A program made the position numbers and the translations under genes. Shown piece by piece: positions 1 to 9,623 of a stretch of 64,000 nucleotides of DNA. This DNA is from Candidatus Binatia bacterium (GTDB taxonomy: Bacteria; Desulfobacterota; Binatia; Bin18): assembly GCA_022826945.1 (NCBI GenBank), contig JAJDTY010000073.1:248001-312000 (forward strand), in the 5' to 3' direction. Position 1 is the first letter of the stretch. The number at the start of each line of letters is the position of its first letter. The notes beneath the pieces were generated by a model. The model saw only the letters and a list, made by a program, of their open reading frames with translations. It searched no databases and had not been told where the DNA came from.

Positions 1-1
1 T

Positions 2-781
2 AACAAGCAACGTGAAGTCATCTATGAGCGGCGCCGGGGATTCCTGTCCGGTGAGAATTTGAAAGGGCAGGTACTGGAAATTGTTGAAGAGATGGCTGAG
101 GAAAGTGTGCTGAACTATGCGGATAAAGGAGTCGACCCGACGGAGTGGGACTGGAAAGGACTTGATGACACGGTATTTCGCCAATTCAATATGCGTCTTG
201 GCTTAAGTGAGGAACAGCAAGAAGAGCTGATAACGGAAGACCTTCAAGACTTGGTGCGGGACCGGGCACTCCAACACTACGAAGAGCGAGAACAAGCTTT
301 TACACCGTCTGTTATGCGCTACCTCGAAAAGGTGATCATGCTGCAAACCATGGACAGCCTGTGGAAAGATCACCTGTTTGCCATGGATCACCTCAAAGAA
401 GGGATTGGGCTGCGCGGCTACGGTCAGAAAAATCCCCTGCAAGAGTATAAGAAAGAGGCATTTAGCCTTTTTGATGACCTTTCCCGCCGCATGCAGGAAG
501 ATGTGGTTGAGAAGCTCTATAGCGTCCAAGTGGCACGCCAGGAAGATGTCCAGCGGATGGAGGAAGGGCAGGCCGCCCAACGCCCCATGCAGATGCTGCA
601 CGGCGGACAGGCAACGCCCCAACAACCACAGCCGACAACGCGCACCGCACACGGGAGACCGAATGGACAGCCGTCTGCGGAACGGCCTGTCCAAGCCGTA
701 CGGGATACGCCTAAGGTGGGTCGGAACGCCCCCTGTCCGTGTGGCAGCGGCAAGAAATACAAGAAGTGTCACGGGGCATGA
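2..781 (+). CDS. secA: Preprotein translocase subunit SecA, C-terminal part (5' end outside window)
   Basis: SecA is the ATPase that drives unfolded preproteins through the SecYEG channel. Only the C-terminal portion, about 259 residues, is present, and the reading frame is open to the window edge. The first visible residues ([12 protein letters not shown], then GENLKGQ) match the start of the SecA helical scaffold. The end carries the SEC-C zinc-binding signature [14 protein letters not shown], which binds SecB and lipids. A proline/glutamine-rich linker precedes it, as is usual. The stop codon is at 779-781, and argJ follows 18 bases later on the same strand. Family identity is certain; only the missing 5' end limits the entry. 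Confidence 0.97.
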   Translation, partial: NKQREVIYERRRGFLSGENLKGQVLEIVEEMAEESVLNYADKGVDPTEWDWKGLDDTVFRQFNMRLGLSEEQQEELITEDLQDLVRDRALQHYEEREQAFTPSVMRYLEKVIMLQTMDSLWKDHLFAMDHLKEGIGLRGYGQKNPLQEYKKEAFSLFDDLSRRMQEDVVEKLYSVQVARQEDVQRMEEGQAAQRPMQMLHGGQATPQQPQPTTRTAHGRPNGQPSAERPVQAVRDTPKVGRNAPCPCGSGKKYKKCHGA

Positions 782-799
782 GAGAATCAGAGCCGGGTC

Positions 800-2008
800 A
801 TGAAAATCACCGTCAAAAAATCGCCAGTCATTGTCCCCGGATTCCGATTCTCCGGGGTGTCCTGCGGGCTCAAACCGAGCGGTAAAAAAGACCTGTCATT
901 GCTGGTATCGAACGTACCGGCGACGGCGGTTGCCGCATTCACGACGAATAAGGTGAAGGCCGCTCCGGTCGCCGTCGGTGAAGAGCGCCTCCGGGCCGGA
1001 CGCTTGCAAGCTATTGTCGTCAACAGCGGAAATGCCAATGCTTCGACCGCCCAACCCGGACTCAAGCTGGCGCGGGACACCTGCGCGCTGGTCGGCCGTG
1101 AACTCGCCATGGATGCGCAACTGGTGCTGCCATCGTCTACAGGGGTGATCGGCGTGCTGCCCGACTGGAAGAACATGCAAATCGGCATCCCGGCGGCGGC
1201 GGCGGCCCTGTCGCCGCGCGGTTTCTGGAATGCCGTGGCCGGCATCATGACGACCGATGCCTTTCCCAAAGTCGAGACCCGGCAGGTGACATTGAACGGA
1301 CGGATGCTGACCATCGCCGGTATGGCGAAGGGCGCAGGGATGATTAACCCGAACATGGCGACCATGCTGTGCTACGTGTGTACCGACGCGTCCGTAAGCC
1401 GAGTTGCGCTCCAACAGGTGCTCGACCAGACCTTGCCCGACTCTTTCAACGCGATCTCCGTCGATGGGGATACCAGTACAAATGACACCCTAGTCCTGCT
1501 CGCCAACGGGCAGGCCGGCAACCGGGAGATTACGCCGCGCAGTCGCGGATATGCAGCCTTTCGAGACGCAGTCCGGGAAGTCCTGTGCAGCCTGGCCCGG
1601 ATGTGTGTCAAAGACGGGGAGGGAGCGACCAAGGTGGTCGATATTTATGTCAACGGCGCAAAGAACAGGACGGACGCGGAAAAAGTCGCCCGCAGCATCG
1701 CCTATTCACCCCTGGTCAAAACGGCCTTTTTCGGCGGCGACCCGAACTGGGGACGCATTGCCTGTGCAGTGGGCTATGCGGGTGCGCAATTAGATCAGGA
1801 TCGGCTGGCCATTAGCGTCGGCGATGTTCCTATCGGTCGCAACGGCATGAGTACTGGTCCTCAAAACGAAAAACGGGCCGCCCGGATCATGCAGCAGGAC
1901 GAGTTCTCCATAGACATCCATTTGCATCTGGGCCGCGGCCGTGCCCATGTCGTCACCTCCGACCTGTCCACCGGTTATGTCCACTTCAACTCGGCGTATA
2001 CGACGTAG
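800..2008 (+). CDS. argJ: Bifunctional glutamate N-acetyltransferase / amino-acid N-acetyltransferase ArgJ
   Basis: ArgJ transfers the acetyl group from N-acetylornithine to glutamate in the cyclic arginine pathway, and in bifunctional enzymes also acetylates glutamate from acetyl-CoA. The 402-residue product has normal family length. It carries the self-cleavage site NMATML at about residues 185-190, whose Thr becomes the nucleophile of the beta chain. The C-terminus ends in the typical SDLSTGYVHFNSAYTT. The start is the ATG at 800, just after secA. The last 75 bases (1934-2008) are repeated at 2831-2905 beyond a toxin-antitoxin pair, so this 3' end may have been replaced during an insertion. 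Whether the enzyme is mono- or bifunctional cannot be read from the sequence. Confidence 0.96.
   Translation: MKITVKKSPVIVPGFRFSGVSCGLKPSGKKDLSLLVSNVPATAVAAFTTNKVKAAPVAVGEERLRAGRLQAIVVNSGNANASTAQPGLKLARDTCALVGRELAMDAQLVLPSSTGVIGVLPDWKNMQIGIPAAAAALSPRGFWNAVAGIMTTDAFPKVETRQVTLNGRMLTIAGMAKGAGMINPNMATMLCYVCTDASVSRVALQQVLDQTLPDSFNAISVDGDTSTNDTLVLLANGQAGNREITPRSRGYAAFRDAVREVLCSLARMCVKDGEGATKVVDIYVNGAKNRTDAEKVARSIAYSPLVKTAFFGGDPNWGRIACAVGYAGAQLDQDRLAISVGDVPIGRNGMSTGPQNEKRAARIMQQDEFSIDIHLHLGRGRAHVVTSDLSTGYVHFNSAYTT
1934..2008 (+). repeat. Direct repeat copy 1: 3' end of argJ
   Basis: These 75 bases encode the last residues of ArgJ, including the TAG stop. They recur at 2831-2905 with 71 of 75 positions identical by eye. 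Three of the four differences are synonymous and one changes Ala to Val. The intervening segment of about 0.8 kb holds the vapBC-like pair. Confidence 0.95.
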
Positions 2009-2064
2009 GCCGGACGCCGGCCTGCTGTGACAGGCAGCCTCCCAGGGGGAGGGAAAAATGCCCG

Positions 2065-2092
2065 TTGACATACGGGCCGGTCGAATTATAGA
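2065..2092 (+). promoter_or_regulatory. Putative sigma-70 promoter of the vapBC-like module
   Basis: A perfect -35 hexamer TTGACA (2065-2070) is followed after 16 bases by TATAGA (2087-2092), close to the -10 consensus. The -35 box sits inside a short inverted repeat (CCCGT at 2061-2065, ACGGG at 2071-2075). AT-rich DNA (TACTATATACTATAATTAT) continues to the antitoxin start and could be the operator that such antitoxins bind. This is inference from motif match and position. Confidence 0.6.
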
Positions 2093-2126
2093 TGTACTAT
2101 ATACTATAATTATGTGGAGGGATATA

Positions 2127-2372
2127 ATGCGCGAGATATCCTTGATGACCGCCAACCAGGAATTCTCCAAATTAATCCGAGAAGTCGAGCGCGGTCAGGG
2201 GTATCTGATCACCCGGCGCGGCCAGCCCGTCGCCAGACTGATTCCCCACGCAGCCGACAAGTCTGCCGACCCTGTTTGGGCGGCCGCCTATCGTGGTATG
2301 ATGGCAAGACTAGAGCAGGGGGCCTCACTTGGGGGCTTGAGGGTTGAGCGGGAAGACATCTATGACCGTTAA
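2127..2372 (+). CDS. Phd/YefM-type antitoxin
   Basis: An 81-residue protein with the prevent-host-death fold signature: MREISLMTANQEFSKLIREV at the N-terminus, then GYLITRRGQPVARLIP. Such antitoxins bind DNA through the N-terminal half to autoregulate the operon, and neutralise the toxin through the C-terminal half. The ATG at 2127 is preferred over an upstream in-frame start at 2058 because GGAGG lies six bases before it and the conserved domain begins exactly there. The gene overlaps the downstream PIN-domain toxin gene by 11 bases, which implies coupled translation. The exact family (Phd or another VapB group) is less sure than the role. Confidence 0.88.
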   Translation: MREISLMTANQEFSKLIREVERGQGYLITRRGQPVARLIPHAADKSADPVWAAAYRGMMARLEQGASLGGLRVEREDIYDR

Positions 2373-2820
2373 GGGTCGTTTCTCGTTGGACACCAATATC
2401 CTCATCTATGCTGTTGATAGAGACGCTGGCGAGCGGCACAAGCGTTCAAAAGAGATAGTGGCGAGGGCGGCGTTGCACGACTGCGTGCTGACAGTCCAGG
2501 CGCTCGCCGAGTTCTTCCATGCAACGACGCGGAAGAATCTGCTTGCTCTCTCTCATGCGGGCACCTTCGTGCGCGACTGGATTGACGTATTTCGAGTCGT
2601 ATCCGCCACCGACACGGCTTTTATCAATGCGATTGAAGGGGTTGAGGAACACCGGCTGGCGTTTTGGGACGCGCTGCTGTGGGCTACGGCTCGACAAAGC
2701 GGCTGCTCCGCGATCATCAGCGAAGACATGCAGGCCGGTCGCCGCCTGGGTGGCGTCGAAATCATCAACCCCTTTGCGGACGATTCCGAGGCGCGTCTGG
2801 CTTCTCTGCTCGATTCATAA
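2362..2820 (+). CDS. PIN-domain ribonuclease toxin (VapC-like)
   Basis: A 152-residue PIN-domain protein, expected to be a Mg-dependent RNase toxin. The acidic catalytic set is visible: Asp in LDTNILIYAVD near the N-terminus, Glu in VQALAEFF, Asp in FWDALLWATA, and the ISED segment. The ATG at 2362 overlaps the antitoxin stop; a TTG at 2344 would add six residues. The stop codon is followed after only 10 bases by the second copy of the argJ 3' end, so the toxin-antitoxin pair fills the whole space between the two repeats. Target RNA cannot be inferred. Confidence 0.9.
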   Translation: MTVKGRFSLDTNILIYAVDRDAGERHKRSKEIVARAALHDCVLTVQALAEFFHATTRKNLLALSHAGTFVRDWIDVFRVVSATDTAFINAIEGVEEHRLAFWDALLWATARQSGCSAIISEDMQAGRRLGGVEIINPFADDSEARLASLLDS

Positions 2821-2830
2821 AACACAACAT

Positions 2831-2905
2831 CGCGGCCGTGTCCATGTCGTCACCTCCGACCTGTCCACCGGCTATGTCCACTTCAACTCGGCCTATACGA
2901 CCTAG
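2831..2905 (+). repeat. Direct repeat copy 2: displaced argJ 3' end
   Basis: A near-exact second copy of the last 75 bases of argJ, with the reading frame and TAG stop kept but no gene attached. It abuts the stop codon of the convergent acyl-CoA dehydrogenase gene at 2906. The simplest reading is that this was the original end of argJ before the toxin-antitoxin module arrived carrying a replacement end. Confidence 0.93.
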
Positions 2906-4087
2906 TTAGCGGCCTTTAGGCAGTTGGAGAACACGTTCGGCGATGATGTTGCGCAGGATTTCGGACGTGCCGCCCTCAATGGTATTGGCCCGGGCGCGGA
3001 GAAAACCGTACTGCCAATAATGTTCCGCTTCGGCTTCGTCATAGAGCTGACCGGCCGTTCCCTGCATCTCGACGGCGAGGTCTTGCATGCGCTGGTTGGT
3101 TTCGGCCCAATGCAGCTTGGCAATCGAGCCTTCCGGCCCGGCCGGATTGCCGCGCAGCAGCCGGGTCAAGGCGCGATAATTATTCAACTTCAAGACTTCG
3201 CAATCGATATATGCCTGGGCCATCTTCTGGCGGAGCCGGCGGTCCGTCCGGCCCGAGGCCGAGCCGAAATCGCACAGCCAGGTACGCAGGTCTTCGTAGG
3301 TCCGTTTTTGGGCAAAGGTAAAATAGAAGCCCAGCCCCTGCCGCTCAAACATGAGCGAGGTGATAATGACCTTCCAGCCCTGATTCACTTCTCCCAGAAT
3401 ATTGGCCTTTGGAACCTGGACGTTCTCGAAGAAGACCTCGTTAAATTCGCTCTCGCCGGTCATGGTCCGTAGCGGCTCAATCGTGATGCCCGGACTCTTC
3501 ATATCAACCAGGAGGGCTGAGAGGCCCTGATGTTTCGGCGCGTCCGGGTCGGTCCGTACCAGGAGTAAGCACCAGTTGGCGTAGCGGGCTAAGCTCGTCC
3601 ACACTTTCTGGCCGTTGACTAAAAAATAATCGCCCTGGTCAACCGCGCGGGTCTGGAGTGAGCCCAGGTCCGAGCCCGAGTTCGGCTCGGAATAGCCCTG
3701 GCTCCAGATATCCGCACCACTCAAGATAGCGGCGAGATGTTTTTTTTTCTGCTCTTCCGTCCCATAGACAATAATCGTCGGCCCGACGATCTCCAAACCC
3801 AGGACATTGAGCAACCCGGGCGCTTTATGGTGAGCCATTTCTTCATCAAAGATCATCCGTTCGATCAGAGAAGCACCACGGCCACCATACTCTTTAGGCC
3901 AGGAAATCCCGGCCCAGCCGCCTTCGTACACCGTGCGCTGCCAGTCTTTCAGAAAGGTGAGGTCCGCGGCTGAGGCCTGCGGCTGAAGGTGACGGAGCGG
4001 GCCATTGTTGTGCGGAACGTTGGCCGCGAGCCAGGTGCGGAGTTCCTGTCGAAAGGTCTCCTGCGCCGGGGTAAAATGAAAATCCAT
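2906..4087 (-). CDS. Acyl-CoA dehydrogenase
   Basis: A 393-residue FAD enzyme that introduces an alpha-beta double bond into acyl-CoA and passes electrons to ETF. The usual order is visible: N-terminal helical domain (MDFHFTPAQETFRQELRTWL), the middle beta domain with YSEPNSGSDLGSLQTRA and the WTSLARYANW stretch, then the C-terminal helical domain ending IEGGTSEILRNIIAERVL. The ATG at 4087 is chosen because the conserved N-terminus begins there and GGAG precedes it; the frame stays open upstream into gatB without homology. It lies 31 bases after gatB on the same strand and may be co-transcribed. Substrate chain length cannot be read. Confidence 0.93.
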   Translation of the reverse strand: MDFHFTPAQETFRQELRTWLAANVPHNNGPLRHLQPQASAADLTFLKDWQRTVYEGGWAGISWPKEYGGRGASLIERMIFDEEMAHHKAPGLLNVLGLEIVGPTIIVYGTEEQKKKHLAAILSGADIWSQGYSEPNSGSDLGSLQTRAVDQGDYFLVNGQKVWTSLARYANWCLLLVRTDPDAPKHQGLSALLVDMKSPGITIEPLRTMTGESEFNEVFFENVQVPKANILGEVNQGWKVIITSLMFERQGLGFYFTFAQKRTYEDLRTWLCDFGSASGRTDRRLRQKMAQAYIDCEVLKLNNYRALTRLLRGNPAGPEGSIAKLHWAETNQRMQDLAVEMQGTAGQLYDEAEAEHYWQYGFLRARANTIEGGTSEILRNIIAERVLQLPKGR

Positions 4088-4118
4088 GCTGGGCTCCTGT
4101 GTTGGAACAGTCGAATCT

Positions 4119-5564
4119 CTATTGGGAGAGCTGTTGCCGTAAGAGTGTATTGACCATCTGGGGATTGGCCTTGCCCTGGGTGGCGCGCATGACCTGCCCG
4201 ACAAAGAAGCCGAGCAGTTTTTCTCTGCCGCCACGATAGGCCTCTACTTTGTCCGGGTTGGCCGTTAATACCTCGGCAATGGCGGCCTGTAAGGTGTCGG
4301 CGTCACTGACCTGGCGCAGTCCCTTGGTCTCGATGATCTCTTCCGGGGGAGAACCGGTCTGGCGCATTTCCTCGTAGACGGTCTTGGCGATGGTTGTGCT
4401 GATGGTGCCGTTCTGTATCAACCCGATTAACAGACCCAAGTGCTCGGGCGAACACGGCCAGGTCTCGATCTTCAGCGCCGTGTCCAGTTTTTCTTCCTTG
4501 ACGAAGCGCAGCACGCTATCCATAACCCAGTTGCTGACGACTTTGGGTGCTGTGGGGCAGGCGCGTACGCCAGCCTCGAAATAGTCAGCGACATCCTTGC
4601 GGGCCGTTAATATCTCGGCATCATAGGCCGGAAGGCCGTAGTCGTGTACGAAGCGCGTCTGCCGCGCAGCCGGCAACTCGGGCAGGTCGGCTTGAACATG
4701 TTCGACCCAGGCCCGGTCCACGACCAGAGGCAACAAATCCGGGTCGGGGAAATAGCGGTAATCGTGGGCAAACTCCTTGCTGCGCATGGGTCGGGTCACC
4801 TCCCGGTCGGCGTCCCAGAGGCGGGTTTCCTGGACGACCCGCCCGCCGGTCTCGACGACCTCGGACTGGCGCTGAATTTCATGCTCAATCGCCTTTTCGA
4901 CGGCCCGAAACGAATTGAGGTTCTTGATCTCTGTTCTGGTGCCGAGCTCAGCGCTTCCCTGCGGACGTATGGAGACGTTGGCATCACAGCGCAGGCTGCC
5001 TTCTTCCATATTGCCGTCACAAACTTCGATGTATTGGAGCAGCACCCGCAAGCTGCGCAGATAATGACCCGCTTCCGCAGCAGACCGGATATCCGGTTCG
5101 CTGACAATCTCCAATAAAGGAACACCGGTCCGATTCAGGTCAACCAGACTCGCCCCTGCCTCGGCATCGTGGATGCTCTTGCCGGCGTCTTCCTCCATAT
5201 GAATCCGGGTTAAGCGTACCTTTTTTGCGCGTCCTTGGTCGGCGACCTCAACATAACCATGTTCGGCAATGGGCAACTCGTACATACTGATCTGGTAGCC
5301 CTTAGGCAGGTCGGGATAAAAATAGTTTTTCCGCGCCCAGCGGCTCGTGGACGCAACCGTGCAGTGCGTGGCCAGTGCGGCGCGGAGGGCGAAATCAACG
5401 ACCTTCTTGTTGAGGACGGGCAAGACCCCGGGCAAACCCAGGCAGACCGGGCAGGTATGTTGATTGGGAGCTGCACCAAAGCGGGTCGAACAGCCGCAAA
5501 AAATTTTTGACTCGGTCAGTAACTGTGCGTGCACTTCCAGGCCAATGACGGATTCGTAGGTCAT
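4119..5564 (-). CDS. gatB: Asp-tRNA(Asn)/Glu-tRNA(Gln) amidotransferase subunit B
   Basis: GatB binds the misacylated tRNA and, with GatA and GatC, converts Glu-tRNA(Gln) or Asp-tRNA(Asn) to the amidated form. The 481-residue protein begins [15 protein letters not shown], as family members do. It holds the zinc/kinase-domain Cys residues ([16 protein letters not shown]) and the [19 protein letters not shown] motif. The C-terminal YqeY-like tail ends [18 protein letters not shown]. The ATG at 5564 is preferred to a TTG five codons upstream because it aligns with the conserved start, although no strong ribosome site is seen. It sits 26 bases after gatA. Confidence 0.97.
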   Translation of the reverse strand: MTYESVIGLEVHAQLLTESKIFCGCSTRFGAAPNQHTCPVCLGLPGVLPVLNKKVVDFALRAALATHCTVASTSRWARKNYFYPDLPKGYQISMYELPIAEHGYVEVADQGRAKKVRLTRIHMEEDAGKSIHDAEAGASLVDLNRTGVPLLEIVSEPDIRSAAEAGHYLRSLRVLLQYIEVCDGNMEEGSLRCDANVSIRPQGSAELGTRTEIKNLNSFRAVEKAIEHEIQRQSEVVETGGRVVQETRLWDADREVTRPMRSKEFAHDYRYFPDPDLLPLVVDRAWVEHVQADLPELPAARQTRFVHDYGLPAYDAEILTARKDVADYFEAGVRACPTAPKVVSNWVMDSVLRFVKEEKLDTALKIETWPCSPEHLGLLIGLIQNGTISTTIAKTVYEEMRQTGSPPEEIIETKGLRQVSDADTLQAAIAEVLTANPDKVEAYRGGREKLLGFFVGQVMRATQGKANPQMVNTLLRQQLSQ

Positions 5565-5590
5565 ACTGCGACTTTGCAAATTTTCTGTTG

Positions 5591-7051
5591 TTAGAGCGGC
5601 GGCTTACGGGTTCGCCAGTCGTGGTCCTGTTCGTAGGCGTACCCGGTCCGGAGCAATACTGCTTCATCAAAGGGGCGCCCTAGCAACTGGAGTCCAATGG
5701 GCAGCCCGTGCTGATCAAAGCCGCACGGTACGGAGAGCCCTGGGAGGCCGGCCAGATTGACCGCGATTGTAAAAATATCCGAAAGATACATCGTGAGGGG
5801 GTCCGCCAGCTTCTCTCCCAGCCGAAACGCGGTTGTCGGGGCGACCGGAGTGGCAATAATATCACAGGCCTCAAAGGCGCTCAGAAAATCCTGCCGAATA
5901 AGGGTCCGTACCTTCTGCGCCTTCACATAATAGGCATCGTAATACCCGGCCGATAAGACGTAGGTGCCGAGTGCAATCCGCCGCTTGACCTCGCTGCCAA
6001 ATCCCTGGGCGCGGGTCGTTTGATACAGATCTCCCAGGTCTTCAACCTCAGCCGCCCGATAGCCATAGCGGACACCATCGTAGCGGGCCAGATTGGAACT
6101 CGCCTCAGCCATGGCAATGATATAATAGCTTGCAATCGCGTATTCGGTATGCGGGAGAGAGATGGGGACGATCTCTGCACCCAGGACTTGCAAGTGGGCA
6201 ATCGCATCTCTGACCGCAGTTTCGACTTCCGGCTGCATCCCGTCAATAAAATATTCTTGCGGTATCCCGATACGCAGACCGCTGACGCCCCGCTCCAGAT
6301 GGGCGGTGTAGCTCGGCGTCGGTCGATTGATGGAAGTCGAATCACGGGGGTCATAGCCGGCAATCACCTCCAGCAGGAGGGCACAGTCCCAGACATCTTT
6401 GGTACACGGACCGACCTGATCCAGGGAGGACGCATAGGCCACAACACCAAACCGACTCACCCGCCCGTAAGTCGGTTTCAGACCAACAACGCCACAGAAT
6501 GCAGCCGGCAGACGAATGGAACCGCCCGTATCTGTTCCCAAGGCTGCACAGGCCTGGTCGGCCGCAACGCATGCGGCCGACCCACCGGAGGAGCCGCCCG
6601 GTACCCGGTCCGTGTCCCAAGGATTCCGGCAGGGGTCGAAAGCCGAATTTTCATTGGACGAGCCCATCGCAAATTCGTCACAGTTGACTTTGCCGATAAT
6701 CACGGCCCCGGCCTCCTTGAGGCGCTGTGTCACGGTGGCGTCATACGGCGCAATAAAGTGTTCGAGGATTTTTGAACCCGCGGTTGAGCGCACGCCCTGG
6801 GCGAGGATAACGTCCTTGAGCGCAATCGGAATCCCGCACAGCGGAGGTGGGGTCGCCCCGTTTGCAAGTGTCCGATCCGCGGCTTCTGCCTGGGCGAACG
6901 CTTCTTCGGCACACACGGTCAGATAGGAATGCAGGGGCTGGTCTATATCTTGAATCCGGGTCAGAACCGACTGCGATAGCTCGACCGCACTGACTTCTCG
7001 AGAGCGCAGTTTTTCCTGGGCTTGATGAATGGTGAGGGCATAGTATGACAT
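5591..7051 (-). CDS. gatA: Asp-tRNA(Asn)/Glu-tRNA(Gln) amidotransferase subunit A
   Basis: GatA is the amidase that releases ammonia from glutamine for the GatCAB reaction. The 486-residue protein has the amidase signature: catalytic Lys in PIALKDVI, the glycine/serine-rich GGSSGGSAA, and [16 protein letters not shown] with the nucleophilic Ser. The start is the ATG at 7051, two bases after the gatC stop, so gatC and gatA are coupled. The order gatC-gatA-gatB on one strand is the standard operon. Having all three subunits implies that at least one of GlnRS or AsnRS is replaced by the indirect route in this organism. Confidence 0.97.
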   Translation of the reverse strand: MSYYALTIHQAQEKLRSREVSAVELSQSVLTRIQDIDQPLHSYLTVCAEEAFAQAEAADRTLANGATPPPLCGIPIALKDVILAQGVRSTAGSKILEHFIAPYDATVTQRLKEAGAVIIGKVNCDEFAMGSSNENSAFDPCRNPWDTDRVPGGSSGGSAACVAADQACAALGTDTGGSIRLPAAFCGVVGLKPTYGRVSRFGVVAYASSLDQVGPCTKDVWDCALLLEVIAGYDPRDSTSINRPTPSYTAHLERGVSGLRIGIPQEYFIDGMQPEVETAVRDAIAHLQVLGAEIVPISLPHTEYAIASYYIIAMAEASSNLARYDGVRYGYRAAEVEDLGDLYQTTRAQGFGSEVKRRIALGTYVLSAGYYDAYYVKAQKVRTLIRQDFLSAFEACDIIATPVAPTTAFRLGEKLADPLTMYLSDIFTIAVNLAGLPGLSVPCGFDQHGLPIGLQLLGRPFDEAVLLRTGYAYEQDHDWRTRKPPL

Positions 7052-7053
7052 GT

Positions 7054-7350
7054 TTACTCAATGATTTTTGGCACGCGAAAGAAACGGGTTTTCCGACTTG
7101 GTGCATTCGCCAGCAGGGCGTCGGTTTGGGCGGCACTTGGCGTATTGGTGACCACGTCGTCTCGGAGCGGAGCGGACACCGCTACTGCATGGGCGGTCGG
7201 CTCGACGCTGTCGGTCTGCAATTCGTCCAATTTATCGACATAGGTGAGGATCGTATCAAAATGCTGCGTCAGCTCTGCCAACTCTGCCTCTGTAAACGAC
7301 AGGCGGGCCAGGGCGGCAATCTGTCGAACTTCATCCGGTGTAATACGCAT
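7054..7350 (-). CDS. gatC: Asp-tRNA(Asn)/Glu-tRNA(Gln) amidotransferase subunit C
   Basis: A 98-residue GatC, the small subunit that wraps around and stabilises GatA and GatB. It starts [19 protein letters not shown] and shows the typical middle segment [18 protein letters not shown] and the Pro-rich tail with LRDDVV. Length and position as first gene of the gatCAB operon fit the family. It is divergent from yraN, so promoters for both probably lie in the roughly 100 bases between 7351 and 7470. Confidence 0.95.
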   Translation of the reverse strand: MRITPDEVRQIAALARLSFTEAELAELTQHFDTILTYVDKLDELQTDSVEPTAHAVAVSAPLRDDVVTNTPSAAQTDALLANAPSRKTRFFRVPKIIE

Positions 7351-7470
7351 ATATGCTCTTCTTTCTACGCGTGTCAGTGTGTCACACCATACCTAGCAAT
7401 TCAACGTGGTGGACCGGTTACCGGAGGACGCTCTTGATCCACGCAAGTCGTGTCAGCTACCCTGTTCCCT

Positions 7471-7857
7471 ATGGTGAGAGGCGACCGGCGACGCTTGTTC
7501 GGCCACCATGGCGAGCGCCGCGCCGCACAGTTTTTACCGGGCCTCGGCTATACGGTTGTGGACCGCCATTATCAATGTCCACGCGGAGAAATTGATCGCG
7601 TTGCGCAGGATAAAGAAACGCTTGTCTTCGTGGAGGTTCGGACGCATCGCTCTCAGGAGTTCGGAAACCCTCTGGCCTCAGTCCGTAAGCGGAAGCAACG
7701 CCCAATCGCCATGACTGCTCTCCATTATTATTATCTTTCGCGTTTCCCACTTCACGACCACGCGGCTCGATGTGACGTCATTGGAATTATGGGGGAGGGA
7801 GACACGGCGCCGCTCACCCATACCAAAGAGGCTTTTGCCTTCTCAACTTCACGATAA
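7471..7857 (+). CDS. YraN/UPF0102 family nuclease-like protein
   Basis: A 128-residue protein of the UPF0102 family, a small restriction-endonuclease-like fold whose cellular role is unsettled. The core is visible: [21 protein letters not shown], then [21 protein letters not shown] with the acidic and E-x-V nuclease-type residues, then [10 protein letters not shown]. The ATG at 7471 is chosen; a GTG at 7450 would add seven residues, and neither has a strong ribosome site. The stop is 11 bases before serS, which suggests co-transcription. The C-terminal tail is divergent from the usual family end. Confidence 0.85.
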   Translation: MVRGDRRRLFGHHGERRAAQFLPGLGYTVVDRHYQCPRGEIDRVAQDKETLVFVEVRTHRSQEFGNPLASVRKRKQRPIAMTALHYYYLSRFPLHDHAARCDVIGIMGEGDTAPLTHTKEAFAFSTSR

Positions 7858-7868
7858 TAGAGCGAAGT

Positions 7869-9149
7869 ATGCTTGATATTAAACTGATCCGAGACAACCC
7901 GGAAGAAGTGAAAAAACGGCTGGCAACAGTCGGTGTGCCAGGAACTGATGTCGACGCTTTGCTCAATAGCGATCGAGTCCGGCGCGCGCGCATCAGCGAA
8001 GTCGAGACTCTTCGTGCTGAACGCACGAGCCGTTCAAAAGATATCCGAAAAATTTCCGATCTCACTGAGCGAGACACCGCCGTCCGGTCCGTGCGCGCGC
8101 TTGGAGAGCGCGTGAGCCAACTGGAGAAACAACTCGCTCAGGAGGAAGAAGACTTCCAGCAGCGGCTCCTGGAGCTGCCAAACCTGCCCCACCCCGACGT
8201 CCCGGTTGGACAAGACGAGGACGAAAACGTCGTCATCCGAACGGAAGGAAAACTGCCGGCCTTGGCGTTTCCTCCTCGTCCGCACTGGGAACTGGGTGAA
8301 GCCTTGGGTATCATTGACTTTGAGCGTGGGGTAAAAATTTCGGGTAGTCGCTTTTATATCCTCAAAGGGCTTGGCGCCCGCCTCCAGCGCGCGTTGATTA
8401 GCTGGATGCTGGACCTGCATGTCAATGAACACGGCTATACCGAAATATACCCACCTGCCATGGTGAAACAGGATTGTTTAGTTGGGACCGGTAACCTGCC
8501 AAAATTTGGAGATAATCTCTACCGGGATATTGAAGAAGACTTTTGGTTTATTCCTACAGCAGAAGTGCCCGTGACCAATCTGTATAGAGAAGAAGTGATC
8601 GAACCTGGACAGCTCCCATTGTATCATGTGGCGTATACGCCATGCTTTCGCCGGGAGAAAATGTCTGCGGGCCGCGATGTTCGTGGCATTAAACGTGGCC
8701 ATCAGTTCGACAAGGTCGAAATGGTAAAATTTGTTGAGCCGTTACAATCAGATGTGGAGTTGCTGGCCCTCGTCGACAATGCGGAAGATGTGTGCCGCAA
8801 ACTCAACATTCCGCATCGAGTCGTTCAGATGTGCACCGGAGATCTGAGCTTTGTTGCGGCCTGCAAATATGATGTGGAAATGTGGGCACCGGGTTGTGCC
8901 GAATGGCTCGAAGTGAGTTCCTGCTCCAACTTTCATGATTTCCAGGCCCGTCGGGCGAAAATACGCTACCGGCCCGCGCCCGGTGCAAAACCTGAGTTGG
9001 TGCACACCCTGAACGGCTCTGGACTCGCCCTCCCACGGGTTGTTATTGCTATTCTTGAAAACTACCAACAAGAGGATGGGAGCGTTGTCATACCCCATGT
9101 CCTTCGCCCCTATATGGGGGGGCGGGAGAAAATCGATATGGCTTCATGA
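7869..9149 (+). CDS. serS: Serine--tRNA ligase
   Basis: SerRS charges tRNA(Ser) with serine. The 426-residue protein begins [18 protein letters not shown], has the long antiparallel coiled-coil arm at roughly residues 30-105, and then the class II core. Motif 2 is seen as [20 protein letters not shown] and motif 3 as [19 protein letters not shown]. Length is normal and the start ATG is unambiguous. It is followed by the respiratory cluster on the same strand, with no terminator seen between them. Confidence 0.98.
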   Translation: MLDIKLIRDNPEEVKKRLATVGVPGTDVDALLNSDRVRRARISEVETLRAERTSRSKDIRKISDLTERDTAVRSVRALGERVSQLEKQLAQEEEDFQQRLLELPNLPHPDVPVGQDEDENVVIRTEGKLPALAFPPRPHWELGEALGIIDFERGVKISGSRFYILKGLGARLQRALISWMLDLHVNEHGYTEIYPPAMVKQDCLVGTGNLPKFGDNLYRDIEEDFWFIPTAEVPVTNLYREEVIEPGQLPLYHVAYTPCFRREKMSAGRDVRGIKRGHQFDKVEMVKFVEPLQSDVELLALVDNAEDVCRKLNIPHRVVQMCTGDLSFVAACKYDVEMWAPGCAEWLEVSSCSNFHDFQARRAKIRYRPAPGAKPELVHTLNGSGLALPRVVIAILENYQQEDGSVVIPHVLRPYMGGREKIDMAS

Positions 9150-9183
9150 TCCGCTCCTTGAGAGGGGCAGGGGGAGTTGACGA

Positions 9184-9591
9184 TTGAGGGGCAGCCCGTT
9201 ACTAAATTGCCCAAGAAAACGGCGAAACTCTGTGGCAGAAGACGCGCACAAACCAGCGCCCGGTCAGGATGTCGAAAATACCATCGAGGACCTGACGAAA
9301 GAGCTGTCTCGCTTAATCAACGAAGCCGGGACGGACGGACGTGAAGAATTGCGTGACTATGCAGTCAGTCTGCTGCAGGGCGAAACGGAAACAACACAAA
9401 CGGAAGAGCCCGTGAGGGAAGATTCGGCTCAGCCTTCTTCTCCTTTTAGCCCAGTTGCTTTGAGCATTCCATTTCTCCTGATTGGTATTATTCTTCTCCC
9501 GCTTTTCGCCCCAATAGGGCTGCTGATGTTGTTATTGGCTCTGATCATGGGGGTAGGGGGCTGGCTGGCTCTCATGTTCAGAAAGAAATAA
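9184..9591 (+). CDS. Small membrane protein ahead of the Rieske/cytochrome b cluster
   Basis: A 135-residue protein that I do not recognise. The N-terminal half is charged and soluble. The C-terminal third holds two hydrophobic stretches (around IPFLLIGIILLPLF and LLMLLLALIMGVGGWLAL) and ends in basic residues. The start is uncertain: a TTG at 9184 has GGGGGAG at suitable spacing, while a GTG at 9232 would give a 119-residue form. It lies 33 bases before the Rieske gene and on the same strand, so it may be an assembly or accessory factor of that complex; this is inference from position only. Confidence 0.65.
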   Translation: MRGSPLLNCPRKRRNSVAEDAHKPAPGQDVENTIEDLTKELSRLINEAGTDGREELRDYAVSLLQGETETTQTEEPVREDSAQPSSPFSPVALSIPFLLIGIILLPLFAPIGLLMLLLALIMGVGGWLALMFRKK

Positions 9592-9623
9592 GAGAACAAG
9601 GCATGTACTAAGGAGTAAGTTCC

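Noticed and set aside
203-772. Long open frame antisense to secA
   Set aside because: It mirrors the well-conserved SecA coding strand, has no family resemblance and no start signal, so it is a shadow of the real gene.
2519-2905. Frame that runs from within the toxin gene into the second argJ end
   Set aside because: It has no start signal and only its last 25 residues resemble a protein, namely the duplicated end of ArgJ; the toxin frame is the real gene.
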